Assembly: GCA_000499405.2 (NCBI GenBank)
Contig: HG738137.1
Coordinates: forward strand, 4,154,001 to 4,218,000
DNA length: 64,000 nt
Source: Onchocerca volvulus
Taxonomy: Eukaryota; Nematoda; Chromadorea; Rhabditida; Onchocercidae
Reading direction: 5' to 3'
Numbering within the stretch: the stretch's first letter is position 1; the number at the start of each line of letters is the position of its first letter. The notes beneath the pieces are model-generated. The model was given only the letters and a program-made list of their open reading frames with translations, did no database searches and was not told the origin of the DNA. A program made the position numbers and the translations under genes. Below are positions 11,137 to 23,072 of the stretch, in pieces.

Positions 11137-12879
11137 GAACACATACATTTTTTATTTACATAGATGCAGATAGATATAAACACTATCTTAACCATCTGAA
11201 TGTTGCTTAAGCTCATTATATCCTCTGCAAAATAAAATATTTGCAAAAACAATACTTTCTCAAGCAGCTTTTGCTATTTTTAAGTGATTTACCAAATATC
11301 ACAAAAAAAAAAAACACTGAAATCAACTAAGTTGAAGAAATTCCAAAGAAATCAATGAAATTGAAGAAATTCCAGTCTCACTTCATTTGTATTTAATCAT
11401 ATTAGGATGTACCTTCATGGATTTCAAGGAAGCTTCTCCACTAATATTCCAGTTAAACGACAAGGCATCATTCAACTAGGGGATAAGTAATATAAGCGAA
11501 ACCGAAACAAAAAAATTAAAAATGAAATAATAGACAAAAATCACCATTGACGTCTACTATATTATACTCAGAAATTAGCCAATCTATAATCAATAGCGAG
11601 AAAGGAATCAAATACAAAAATGACATCTACTGTTTCGAAAACATCTTTTATTACAAAATGAGTTTCAGCATTATTTTCAATTTATCTTATTCAGATATGT
11701 ACCATTAATTTCAGCTGCAACTTAAGCTGACAAATAAAAAAAAAAAAAAAAAATAGGAAAGAAGAACCGTCATATAGCAAATTATACAGAATATGGACAA
11801 AAAAGCTGAAAGTTGAAAGCGTGTTTTCGATTTAGTAAATTTTATTAGAAAGAAAGTCATTTCTTCTCTTATAATTCTACGACTGCCTTCCATTTTCTAG
11901 TCAATGACATCTTAACATGTCTTCAATTTCTATGTGAAAAAAAAAGAAAAAAAAAGTAAAATTTCGAAGAACCAAACTAATGTTTTATCTAATTCAAATC
12001 CTTTCTACAATATTTACTTGGTGTTTACATATACTGGCAATCCAAAAATTAACATCGCACTGATAATTTCATGGGCACTTGATCTGAAACCACATCGAAA
12101 AGAAATATTCAATACCGACTTTCGAAAGAAAAGCATTTTTATTCTTAGTCTATTGCCAAAAATAAACAATTATGTAAAGATTAAATTATATGAATCATAG
12201 CAACAATACTAGCAGAGTGAGATTCCTACGATACTATGTTGATACTGCGACCATTCACGAATCCATCGATTCGTCAACCCTGTCCATGAAGATCAACATG
12301 ACTAAACGAATATGGACATCTAAGTATTATGTTGAAACAAACACACATACATACATGCACGTGCTTGACGAATATGTGCAAATGTCGGGGAAAATGAAGT
12401 AATAGCAATGAAAATTGGTTAACTGAAAGGTTGAACTGATCAAGACCTCTTTTAAGAGTACAATCTATTATGTATCGCATTTGCCTTCAATATATATTAT
12501 TAATGACAATTTCTTGAAAGTTATGTCTCAGAGATGTTCACTGAAATTCGTCGATTTAAATCTCATATTTTCTGTTTCTGTATCTTATCATAAAATTAAT
12601 ATTACCTCAAACAGCTTATCCATCAAATAATTTCTACGTTGATTGAATTGAATCTAAACTTCCATTATATACACATGGATAGATAACCAAGAATAGATAC
12701 ATCAAATCACTGAGACAGTCCGATCATTTTTTAATTCAAATTGAGTAATCCTCGAAAATCGGAGCAACACTATCATTAGAATATATTTAAAAGGAAATTA
12801 AAAGACTGAAGGGATTATTCAAAATCGAGATTAGAATTTTCGCGACGCTCTTACATTTTGTTCTGTTTCTGATTTAAAT
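11137..12879. other. AT-rich intergenic stretch
   Basis: There are no exon-like frames with both splice signals on either strand. Short homopolymer A runs occur near 11740 and 11936. Nothing else recognisable. Confidence 0.5.
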
Positions 12880-13029
12880 ATGTTTCATTCGGATAAAAGC
12901 TATAGATATTCGCTATTGTTTTTGTTTATTCCGCTAATTTCGTTTTCAGTTGATGGTAAGACATAATGTCAGTATTTTCATTTTTCACAAAAAATATTTT
13001 CATAAAATTCAGTTCACCGAAAATCTTGA
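12880..13029 (+). CDS. Possible small secreted-peptide gene (weak)
   Basis: An ATG at 12880 opens a 25-codon frame of signal-peptide type (SLLFLFIPLISFSV core) that ends at a good donor, G|GTAAGA, at 12955/12956. A nearby acceptor (AAATTCAG) at 13011-13012 would join after a 57-base intron and stop at 13027-13029, giving about 30 residues. The signal-like segment and splice signals are visible. The very short product and lack of a known relative make this weak; the exon could also splice to something farther away. Confidence 0.2.
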
Positions 13030-13261
13030 GTGTCCTCATCTGAAGAATCATGGAAGTGCAGAAATTTTATGACGAACTTTTAAAAGAGCTGCTACATTCA
13101 GACTACAGAATCAAGATAAGAAACTCAGCAACAAAATGCGAGCAATAAAACAAGAAATACTTTATACAGTCCTAGGAAATACGGTTGACGCAATGGTAGT
13201 GAAACAAAACAAGAATAAAGTACCGTTGTTTTTTCCTTACTCTGAAATAACGGAAAGCTCT

Positions 13262-13294
<33 letters not shown>

Positions 13295-14061
13295 TGGGTT
13301 GGTAGATGCACCACTGAAGTCTTCAAAAAAAAAAAGTCAGCCAACGAAACATATTAAAAAGATATCTCCGTCACAATTTTTCAAAAATCACGGAAGAGAA
13401 AGAAGAAAGATATCGGGATGAATGATAATCCGGCACTGAACACAGCAATTTTAAGAAAAATTCCATCTATGTGACAGGCTTTTAACTTATTGAAAAATTG
13501 CGATTCATCACAATAATCTGACATGTTACACTTTATTAATTTTAATGTTTTATTTACTCATCCGTCTAAATCATCCTAACAATATTACTACATTTCTCTT
13601 TTGACCAGAAAAAGCACTTGAGCAAGAATTCAGATAGAATCTAAAATTTGCAATTTCCATATCTTTACAAATTTTCCTAACATAAAGCTGATGAGATAGT
13701 TATATTTAGAACTATTATATGAAAGTGAAACCAACTTCACACAGTTCTGACTAGTAGAGACGAAAGTGCATTTGACAACTGTCGATGAGATCACTAGCTC
13801 AATCGATTGCAAAAGATCGACATATTTTTAAAAATGATCACTGCACCAACATTGATCGCAATCATGTAAATAGCGAGATACATCGCCTTCCAGGAAATGT
13901 TAAGTCAAACACATCCAACATCTCCTCCAGTAAAATACAATAACAAGAGAAACTATTAACCATTCCACTGTACAATAATCAATTCCTACTGAATCCCACA
14001 GACCACGTAACAATATATTCCACTAAGTAGTTACAATATATGGGACAATGTGAAACAATAC

Positions 14062-14114
14062 GTTTCACCAATATGAATCTATTATATCGATCACAGCCAC
14101 TATATTGGTGAAAC
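14062..14114. repeat. Inverted repeat, 13-bp arms
   Basis: GTTTCACCAATAT at 14062-14074 is the exact reverse complement of ATATTGGTGAAAC at 14102-14114, with a 27-base loop. Function unknown. Confidence 0.8.
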
Positions 14115-14572
14115 TGATCATTCTGGGAATGAGGAAGCCCAGAGGCGGAAAGGACTATGATAATGTATCAAGGAAATATGTACGAGGTATGGTTAAAATG
14201 GAATCTTGGAAATGATGAGCGATAAAGATCGATCAATAAAATTTGTATGACAAACGAAAAACAAGAGAAATATAAAGAATTTCGCTTATTCCTCTCCTCA
14301 CACAATGTAAAAAGCAACAAAAGTATTTAGCATGAATCCTTACTATCCTGCAACGAATCTTTCAGTTTTGACTGTTTTCAGAGTATGAAGATTCCAACTC
14401 ATATGTAGAATTCATACATTGCTTGCAAGTATCAACACATTTTCATTAAGATAATGAGGTGTATAAGTAGACTTTTTGCTGATTATCCTACTTATGCACG
14501 AAGAGGAGGAATATACTAATCGGAAAAAAGCTCAGCAAAATTCCAACTGGAAAGCAAACGATTTTCGGTCAT

Positions 14573-14599
14573 CAGGCACTATTTATAAAATAGTGCCTG
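14573..14599. repeat. Perfect hairpin, 12-bp stem and 3-base loop
   Basis: CAGGCACTATTT and its exact reverse complement AAATAGTGCCTG flank a three-base loop. It is not followed by a T-tract terminator and lies far from any gene. A small structured RNA or the relic of a short palindromic element are both possible. Confidence 0.8.
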
Positions 14600-16039
14600 C
14601 CCAATAATCAACTGAAGTCAAAAGAAATGTATTTATATAAGTCATCTTGATAATACAGATATAGCCATATTGCTTCAATGGAATTGAAACAAAGAAAGGC
14701 CTACACATTCTGGTAAAGCTTTAAGAAATAATTTTCTTCTTTCGTAATTTTCATTAGCAGATAAATTGCTAGAATTAAAATAAGACAATGCCATATGAAT
14801 AGATAAATTAATAGTTTCGAATAAAAGTCCCATCACATAGAAACGTTATAATTGCCTTATTTTTCCGCAATGCTTTTATTCTAATTCAACTTTCTAAGCA
14901 GATTTTTTATATATTAAAATCCTGTTTTTTCAACATTTACCATTTAAAGTCAAATACAGCCTGTTAGATTTCAATCAACATGGTAAACTTTAGAGATTAG
15001 CATAGTAACATTAATTTGAATAGTCAAAAAACCTGATTTCCAATAGTTGCAGTAAATACCATATCACAATTTAATTATCGAAGAAGTAAACTCGAAGCAA
15101 TCTCAATATTGAATTATTATTCTTTGTACTCCTTATTATTTCTCTCAATTACCAAATACTTATATTAATCTTTGCCTTGGATTTTATTAGCATTTTCTTA
15201 ATAGATCTAGTACAGTAGTAACACATCATAAATCAGTCAAAAATTTCGATACAATTTGATGAAGAACAATTAATTCTGTTTTATATGTTTAATATTTTTA
15301 AAACCTATGTTTTAAAGAGTTATGAAATTGTTGAAAACGATGCGCATAAAATTTGGTGGAAAAAACACAAGAAAAAAAATGGAAATGAAAAAATCACTAT
15401 CATTGAAAGATGGTAATCCTGCTACATATTTAATTAGAATCTAGTAAAAAAAAAAAAAAAAAAGAAAAGAAAAAGCCTTGAATTAAAGTCTACTAAATGT
15501 TCCTTTTGCTACTAATTTCTGATTTAAAAAAAAAAAAAAAAAAAAGTAGAATTCATAAATCAAAACATATAGATTTCTGAGCAGATCAATGAAGTGCAAA
15601 GGATATTGACATACAAAAGAAAAGAATCATCGCCCGGTTAATAAAAAACTAATTTTGGAAGAAATCAAAACAGTGAAATTTCGTTTTTTTTCGCTGGGAC
15701 ATACTTTAAAGAAAAATGAAACAGATCAAACATGTCCCTTTAATAAGAATTAGTAGTGAAATGCCAAAAATATTTTCTGTAATCAGTTCTTAAAAAATGT
15801 AAGTTTCCCCCGTCAAAATTAAACGTATAGCTCTTAGAGAAGTAAGATTAATGAAAAACAACGGAATATAAAAAATTATTTTTTTGTCGAAATCTTTATA
15901 TATATATATATATATATCTTTTTTTTTTAAAAAGATCTTTTGAAAGTTTTTTGGAAAATATTAATAAAATGCTCAATACTTAGGAAAAATTATATCATGA
16001 TTACAACTTATCTGTTATATACATTTTGAAAAGTAACGA

Positions 16040-16555
16040 TTATCGAAAAAAAAAAAAACCAGCTAAAATAAGTTTTTTTCAAACGAAATACGTTTGAATG
16101 TGCTCTGCTTATCAAAACAATATTTCCATTAGACATTTGATAACCAAAAAAATTATTGTAATACAACGTTGAACGGCTTGAAATATGAAGATATATTTCA
16201 AATTGGGTCATTAGTTCCTTTGTTTGAAACAATTTCCTGGTATTAAGCATTTTTTTCCAAAAAAAAAAAAAAAAAAGAAACCTTTTTTGTTATTTAGAAG
16301 TTCAAGAAAATTTTTCGGTTTGAACTTCTAAATAACAAATAAGTTTTTCTTTCAAAAAAAAAAAAAACCTAATAGCAGGAAATTGTTTTAAACAAAGGGA
16401 CTAATGATCCAACTTCAAATATATCTTCATGTTTCAAGTCGTTCAGCACTGTAATACAATAATTTTTTGGTTATTAAATGTCTAATAGAAATATTGTTTT
16501 GATAAGCAGACCACATTTCAAACGTATTTCGTTTAAAGAGAACCATTTTAACTGA

Positions 16556-16580
<25 letters not shown>
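16040..16580. repeat. Large foldback (inverted) repeat with ~250-bp arms
   Basis: The left arm (about 16040-16306) and right arm (about 16320-16580) are near reverse complements along their whole length. At the centre, TTGTTATTTAGAAGTTCAA pairs with TTGAACTTCTAAATAACAA around a loop of about a dozen bases. Outer matched blocks include AAACGAAATACGTTTGAA, CTTATCAAAACAATATTTC and GAAGATATATTT. Differences are scattered, so I judge the arms roughly nine-tenths identical by eye. The outer ends run into A or T homopolymers. The structure fits a foldback or MITE-type element. Transcription would give a long hairpin RNA. The open frames inside it are by-products. Confidence 0.85.
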
Positions 16581-16587
<7 letters not shown>

Positions 16588-17462
16588 AGTTTTATGAAGT
16601 TATCAAAACACATGAATAATAAAATTCGTCGTTTCACAATATAGCAAAATGAATAAATAAACATATAATTACAAATAGCAGGATGAACCGAATGCAAACA
16701 GATTCTTTATAGTTGTTTATGGTGATTCGCTTAATATTGAAAATGAATATTCGCAATAACCGGATCGTACTGATCTTTCTAATCAAACGGCAACTTGAAA
16801 ATATGAAGCACCTTGTATTTGTGAAAAATAGGAACAGAAAAAGAACTAGAAACTTTCAATTAGCAGTTTTCTGCAGATCCGTCAAGATTAGTTGGTTGGA
16901 ATACATAATTAATTATAGGATACAAACTATCATTTTGTATCCATTCCTTACATATTTTAATATTTCATAGAATTAATTGCGTTCAATTTTAACAATTTTT
17001 CTTTTTTAAAGAAATGTGCGAAAAATACTTGCCATCTTTTAAAATAGATGACTGAATGAATATGGCTGTCATTTAGCACTAATATCAGCTATCAGTTTAG
17101 CAAAACCGTAATAAGTGATCTTATGAACAAACATATCTCTAGCGAAATTCAATGATAATATTTTCTTCTTTTTTTCTTATCTCTAATTAATTCAAAAAGA
17201 CAAGATTTTCTGCAAATAAAATTATGATACATCTAATGATGCAAGAAACAGAAACAATAAAATTCACATATTAGCAAAATAATGAAACTGCCAATAAAGC
17301 AAAAAAAGATGGAGATTTTACCGTAACTTATATGATTGTCGTCATGAAACAACTGAAATAGTTGCATTCTGCGAAGTACATGAAGCAGTGCAGTGTCGTC
17401 TACACTAAACTAATTATAATTAGCAAACAAGAGCATCTAAATGGGAGCACCTAATAACAACG
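16581..17462. other. AT-rich spacer
   Basis: No reading frame with convincing splice context and no repeat of note. Confidence 0.45.
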
Positions 17463-17699
17463 ATGATATTAAATAGCGGTATCGATACCGATCCAAGTTT
17501 TGTGATTCGCGTTCTGATCGCCCATTTCTGTCTTGCATGTGTAGCAATAGCATGTCTATTCGGCGTGTATTTTCCCAGAGTACTTTTACAAAATGAGACT
17601 ATTAATTATGAACCTGAAAATAAATATAAACTAAGATATAAAAAACTAGTCATTGAAGTGGGTTATATCAGCAAAATCTTTTACAAACTAAACAAATAA
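17463..17699 (+). CDS. Hypothetical short membrane protein or exon
   Basis: An open frame of 78 codons starts at ATG 17463. It contains one hydrophobic stretch (VLIAHFCLACVAIACLFGVY) followed by a charged tail rich in Lys and Tyr. The first half is more GC-rich than its surroundings. An acceptor-like TTAAATAG ends just before the GGTATCGATACC segment, and a GTACTT donor-like site follows FPR, so the real unit could be a shorter internal exon. I do not recognise the family. Confidence 0.3.
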   Translation: MILNSGIDTDPSFVIRVLIAHFCLACVAIACLFGVYFPRVLLQNETINYEPENKYKLRYKKLVIEVGYISKIFYKLNK

Positions 17700-18700
17700 C
17701 ATCGTGTGAAAAGTATTTAAGCAGTTCTGACAGAAAGTTGATGTATGATTTTAGGATGCTTCGTGAGAAAAAAAAAAAATTTCGAACGCAATTAGAACTC
17801 ATTTGTTACATGACTCATTGATTAGAATGTATGAAATCATTAATAGGTCCATACCAATGACTCTTCAAATAATTTTCATAAATCAATAAGATTCAATGTA
17901 TTGCCGACGGTTTCTATGAACATCTGTAAAACTTCAATGCGAATTTTTCGGACAATGATGTGAACTCTGAGATGTGATTTATGAATCAGAATTCTTTAAA
18001 ATCCTTTGTTATATTTCTAGAAGCAAAAAATTGGTTTGATAAAAACAAACAAAATTAATGAAGCTGGAAAAAAATTGTATCTTGAACTCCAATATAATCT
18101 AAGTTTCCTAAAAAAGCTGATAGGATACCATCGAAATAGGAAAAATGAACGATATATTTTGCACTGGTTTGAAATGATCTTAATAAAATGATCATTTATT
18201 TTAGCTACTCATCCTTTATTGCTTTTAAAATCCTAAATAAGAAATCCAAATCGATAATTTTTTAGTTGTGCTACCAAAAAATGACAGTAATACATTGAAA
18301 AAGACTATTTACTAACTTCTAACATTAAAAGAAGATTGATTTTTTTCTCTTCTCTCATCCTCTAACTGTTTTTGTCCTTGTTAATGAAAAAATATCAGTG
18401 ATAAGTTCTAGAATCTTAATTAGATATCAAGTAGCATAATTCCTAAATTCCTATTCAAAACATCTGATGAATTGCAAATCACGTGTTAGTGCAACTCGAA
18501 AATATGTAATGCGATGCTGAAGATTCACTTTAAATAATGCTTCTAGATGTCAAGAAAATAGAGTGCAAATAAAAGAAGGGTACAAATACCATTTGTTTTT
18601 GAGCAAAATTAAAGATAGCTTTCAAGAATATTTATTTCCGGCTAAGTGATGATAAGATATATGGGGAATGCAATATTTCAAGAATCTGAAATGGATAAAC
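17700..18700. other. AT-rich spacer
   Basis: Nothing recognisable on either strand. Confidence 0.45.
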
Positions 18701-18916
18701 AGGAGGAGATCAAAGAGTGAATTTCCAATTAACAGTTATGCAAATTTCTCAGTGAAATTTCATACGAGATTGTCCGCTGATTTCATGGCTATTTCCAATG
18801 CAATGATGCGAAAACAACAGTGGAACCAACCATAACAAATGGATAAAGTGAAAGAGAAAAAAGAAAGTTGAAAATAGCGGAGTTGTTGGATCGATTCCAT
18901 TGAGCTTGCTCCCTAC

Positions 18917-19027
18917 AAAGCTGCACTTCTCATCCCCCCGTTTATTATCAACAACACATTCATCATAACAGGCTATCAGTTCGGGATATTTGTGATGTGT
19001 TATTGCTGGAAATATTTTCGAAGCCAC
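18917..19027 (-). CDS. Candidate internal exon, unknown Cys-containing protein
   Basis: A 37-codon segment is bounded by an acceptor (ATATCAG) at its right end and a donor (GTAGGG) at its left end, phase 0 at both. It reads like real protein (ITHHKYPELIACYDECVVD), with paired Cys and higher GC than its flanks. No start or neighbouring exon could be joined with confidence. The segment at 19690-19886 is a possible upstream exon, but its phase does not fit any obvious donor. Confidence 0.3.
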
Positions 19028-19689
19028 CTGATATGCTTAATTCTAATCTGAGAAAAAACGCAAGATAATTATAATCAAATAACAGCCAATCCGCTTAATG
19101 AGTTGTAGAGTACTAATAATCCAAAAACAAGCAATGTCTTTCAGTCTGTCAGTAAATTAATGACAATTTACAAACAGACTATTTCAAATTCTGAAAAAAG
19201 AAAAAAAAATGCTAATTACGCATCATAAACCAAGAAACAATGTGCAATTATTCAGTGATATTATTATCAGGCATATTTTGACTGAAGATACTAACAGAGA
19301 ATGAGAACAGGAATGTATTTTGGAGAAAGAAAGCGGAGAAAATAAATCATACAGGAATCCTGGAAAACAGAGAAATAAGAAAAATTAGTTGAAAAATTAT
19401 AAGATGGAAAAAAAGATGATTAAAAAATGTGAAAACTTGCGAACAAGTTTGCGACATTCGCAGTAATGCAGTTAACAGTTCACAAGATTAAGACGTCTGG
19501 ATCGATTATGATTAGGACAGTCAACAGGATGCTTTCAGGAATTCATAGATTTTAGTACCACTCAGAGAAATCTGAGAAGATTAATGAATAAAACTGAGTA
19601 ATTATTAAAGAGTCGGAAGCCTAATAACAACAAAAATGGAAAAGTAAAAGAAAAGTATAGCACTGCCGAGAGTATCTATTCCCTAGTGT

Positions 19690-19886
19690 ATATTTTGCAA
19701 TCATCCGAGAATTACTTCTGCCAGCACAAGGAAGGAAATCAGATATTCTCCGACACTCCATTGAATTTATGTTACTTTGATTATGCCTGGTTTGCTTGCT
19801 AGTTGGTTTTGGTGTTGCCGATTGATGAGTTTCCTTCTTGTTGGCTGGTGTGTTTTCCCGGGAGAAGAGCAAGAGGTCGGGATTGT
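19690..19886 (-). CDS. Candidate exon, unknown protein
   Basis: It follows a good acceptor (TTTCCAACAG) at 19886. The frame contains LLLFSRENTPANKKE, then a Thr/Ser/Lys-rich linker and a Cys-bearing segment (CRRISDFLPCAGRSNSRM). The composition is protein-like and GC-richer than the surroundings. The left boundary is unclear. It may belong with the exon at 18917-19027. I do not recognise the family. Confidence 0.3.
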
Positions 19887-20116
19887 CTGTTGGAAATTGA
19901 TGATATCGGGAATTTAAAAGAATGAATAGATATGCAAACTGGAGAGATGAATAGGGAAGGATTTAACTAATTCTTCTTTGTTATTTAGCACTTGTCTGAG
20001 CTTGAGATCATTTCTGTAATTCTCTCTGAAGTCGTATGAACATTTCTTTTTTTATATTGAGATATACATATGTATTTTGCTGAATTATCAACATTTGCTA
20101 AAATTATAGTGGACAG

Positions 20117-20919
20117 ATGGATATCAGTTCAAGGAATTCAGGTATTGATTCAACGGATCCAAATTGGAATCTTTTTTTGCATCAATTGCAAACTGAAAAT
20201 CAGCGTCAGAAATTCACGGAACAGGTTAGAGAATTTTGTGATTATTTATTTTTCCTGTTTTGCAGTTTACTTTGTTATACTTATGTCTTCTTTATTTTAT
20301 ATTTAAGTTATTTAATTTTCACCCCATAAGTTATGATTTGGAAATGATACTATAGTATTATACTTTGATGAACGGATCACTTTTATCCTGAACTCACTTG
20401 TACTGATTTTTAGAACTACAGTTCTAAGTAGCGCGTGAATCCAAATAATTTTAAACATTTAAGTTGTTATGTAGTCTCTGATTTGAACCTTATCTAATGA
20501 AATGAAATTTCTTGGTTCTGTAAAAATCGATCTAGTTCAGTATTTTAATATGAAGACATTATAGACGAGAAATTAGTTAGGTCCTTTTTCTGGTTATTAA
20601 ATTAATTATTGCATGAATTAACTGATTTCTTCGTAGCATTATATCAAATTTCGATCAAGTGAAGTTGATGTTTGGTGACAATTAGTCATGTTTAAGCTAC
20701 GGAGGGTATAGTCGTGATTTAAATTTATCTATTGAAACTTTGCAGGTGCAAACGTTGACAGGTCGTTGTTGGGACGTGTGCTTCTCGGATTATAGGCCGC
20801 CAAGCAAGTTGGACGGGAAAACACAAAACTGTATTAATAACTGTGTGAATAGGATGATTGATGCTAGTAATTTCATGGTGGAACATTTACAGAAAATGAG
20901 TACTACTGAAATAAGTTAA
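20117..20919 (+). CDS. TIMM8: Tim8-type small TIM chaperone of the mitochondrial intermembrane space
   Basis: Two exons, 20117-20224 and 20746-20919, give 93 aa at a phase 0 junction (donor CAG|GTTAGA, acceptor TTTGCAG). Small TIMs form hexamers (Tim8-Tim13) that escort hydrophobic precursors from TOM to the inner membrane TIM22 or TIM23 machinery. The twin CX3C motif is clear: C-WDV-C and C-INN-C, separated by 16 residues, with the Tim8-like frame GRCWDVCFSDY, KLDGKT and NRMIDASNFMVEHL. Length is normal for the family. An AATAAA signal lies at 21188. Tim8 is preferred over Tim13, 9 or 10 because of the CWD, KLD.KT and R.ID pattern. Confidence 0.9.
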
Positions 20920-21187
20920 AGTGACTGGATTTCAATCACAAATTTTAATGTTTGTGAATTATATATTTTTGAAATATATTGAAAATACTCTGTTATGCTT
21001 TTTTTATTGCTGTTTCTACATAAATTGTTAGTTGTGGATATCTGTGGATGCAGCACCTTAAGTTTTAGATCATCTCACAATCTTAAGTGCATTTGCCATT
21101 TACTTGTCGCGCTTATATATACTATTGTTGCAGTTTTTAATCGCAGCTATAACAGTGTTTGAAATGCTGAGTTATTTCTAAAGTCTT

Positions 21188-21193
21188 AATAAA
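21188..21193 (+). terminator. AATAAA poly(A) signal after the Tim8 gene
   Basis: A canonical hexamer in TTAATAAAAT, about 270 bases past the stop. Confidence 0.5.
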
Positions 21194-21305
21194 ATATCTT
21201 ATTTTACATATCATTAATTTGTGTATTGAACATTTTACATAATTAAAACAGTTCAAAATGAAAAGGCCGGAGGGATATAGAGTTTATTTCTGAATTCTGC
21301 TTTAG

Positions 21306-22975
21306 GGAAGAATGAAATTTACCGGGTTACTTCTCTTTATAAGAAAAAGTTTCGGGATGTCAAAATACATCTGGAACAAGAATTTGTTAATTTCCTGGGA
21401 GTTGGGTTTTTCAATTTTATTTATGTCCAGCTTGAGTATTCGTTGTCTTTAGTGTAGAATAGAGGAAGCATTAGTTTGAACAGAATCAGATTTTTACCGC
21501 AATTTTAGGAGTGATAGTTTTATTTGACTGCTAAAAGTCTAAAAACTGCTACATAATTTAATGCACCTTTGAGTATGACAGATTCCTCAATTTTTATGAG
21601 ATATAATTGCTAGATATGTAATTGATTGTTTGCTTCCTAAATAGGATGACTTTCGCCTTCTCTCGTTCTCCAAAACAATTATACAATTACTGAAGGGTCA
21701 GGAAACACGGGCTGCATGCATTGTGCGCGTTTGTATGTATGGGAATGGCGGATTAGCTAGCTCAAGGAGATCTGCAAATAATTACGTCTTACGTATATTT
21801 TTGTATTCTAGCGTTAGAAGCCCTTCGTGTGTACTGACCGGTTTAGCTCACGATGGAAATCGAATTTCGCCAATCAAAAAATGGAATTGATGCATCAAAA
21901 TGCCTCGTAGTGCAGGGAAGATATAAAATCTTATGCATGCGTATTTAAATTCTTAAAAAGTCCATTCGCGACACTTTACATTTCTTGTTTCTAATTGATT
22001 TTTTTTAAATCAGTGGATGGTTAATCGTTTTTTTTTTTAGGACGAAAAAATTCTCGAAGTGATGAATATTGAGCAGTTGAGGAGCAGAGGTTGAGTGTTT
22101 TTAAATAACTCTTGAACTTTGTTCATCTCACAAATAATTTCGTTTAATTCACACTCAGCAGCATCATACATAATAGTCGTAGAGGGAAAGATCAAATTAA
22201 AGATTGATCCATTTCAGTTGTAGAGCTATGAATTCTATTCAATTCTGCTTCCGTATTATTTGCATGTGATAGAATATATTTTAGTAACAATTAGTGCATA
22301 ATATGATTGAATGAGATTGAATTTAATTTCGAGCAAATTGAGGATGTTGTTGTCAAGGCAGAAAGCATGCTGGAAGTTTCTAACTAAACATTCATCCGAA
22401 GACACTGTTCATCATATATGTGAGAAGTGGTAGCACCCGTGAATGAAGCAGAAAATTCGAGGCATGGCGTGCTTCCAGTTGAACTTTTCATTAGTTGAAA
22501 TTGGATTGGAGAAAGAGAATCCTCACCAGTGCTAGGATACAATTAATCCTGGACAACATGGTTGATGCTGAGAGAGCAAAAGCTATTGATTTGTTTTGAA
22601 TATGTTGAGAAATTGGATGAAGAAATGTCAAGATTCGAAATTTTGCCTTATTCCTTTTGATACAAAAAATAAAAGCAGAAGCGGTAAAATTCTTTGTTTC
22701 CACTTCTTTTTTTTTTAACTTCTCTGAATTTTGACTAAAATATTCCATGCATTTTTCAGGAACATAAATTTGGTGCTTTGATTTTAGCAATATATCATCT
22801 ATTCACTGGTCGAAGTCAATTAAGATCGATTTCTGCCCTAAATAAAATCCTAATATTGCTGTCATTTCTACTATTGTCATTGGTTATGTTCAAGTATTCA
22901 TTAGACTTGCTTGTTCGTTACATCGTTCCATTCCCTTTCAATCCCTCATCAGTTCGTTCAATTAAAGAAACTTGA
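21306..22975 (+). CDS. Possible Sec20/BNIP1-like tail-anchored SNARE (partial model)
   Basis: The last exon, 22760-22975 (72 codons with stop, acceptor TTTTTCAG), reads EHKFGALI, then TGRSQLRSISALNKILILLS, then a hydrophobic anchor and YIVPF. The spacing from the KF pair to NKILI equals that from EF to DKLLI in mammalian Sec20. The anchor and Pro-Phe near the C-terminus also agree, although here about 14 residues follow. Upstream candidate exons are 21306-21400 (YKKKFRDVKIHLEQEF), 22041-22089 (DEKILEVMNIEQL; phase fits the previous one) and 22334-22375 (IEDVVVKAESMLE; phase fits the last exon). The phase between the second and third does not fit, so an exon is missing or misplaced, and no start was found. 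Sec20 is a Golgi-to-ER Qb SNARE. The identification is inference from weak similarity. Confidence 0.35.
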
Positions 22976-23072
22976 AATTTCAGTTTAGTTATTACATTAG
23001 CATACTTCTTTGAGCCAAGAGAAACTCAGTCAGTTCTAGCGCTCCGATCCATTGAATATAATTTACACTAAT

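Larger units (their letters stand above)
13030..16030. other. Gene-poor AT-rich stretch with hairpins
   Basis: No supported gene. It contains A homopolymers (for example 13269-13293 and runs near 15448 and 15527), a TA dinucleotide tract near 15897-15916, and two hairpins listed separately. Confidence 0.5.

Noticed and set aside
16008..16250. Minus-strand open frame of 80 codons
   Set aside because: It falls within the left arm of the foldback repeat; no gene support.
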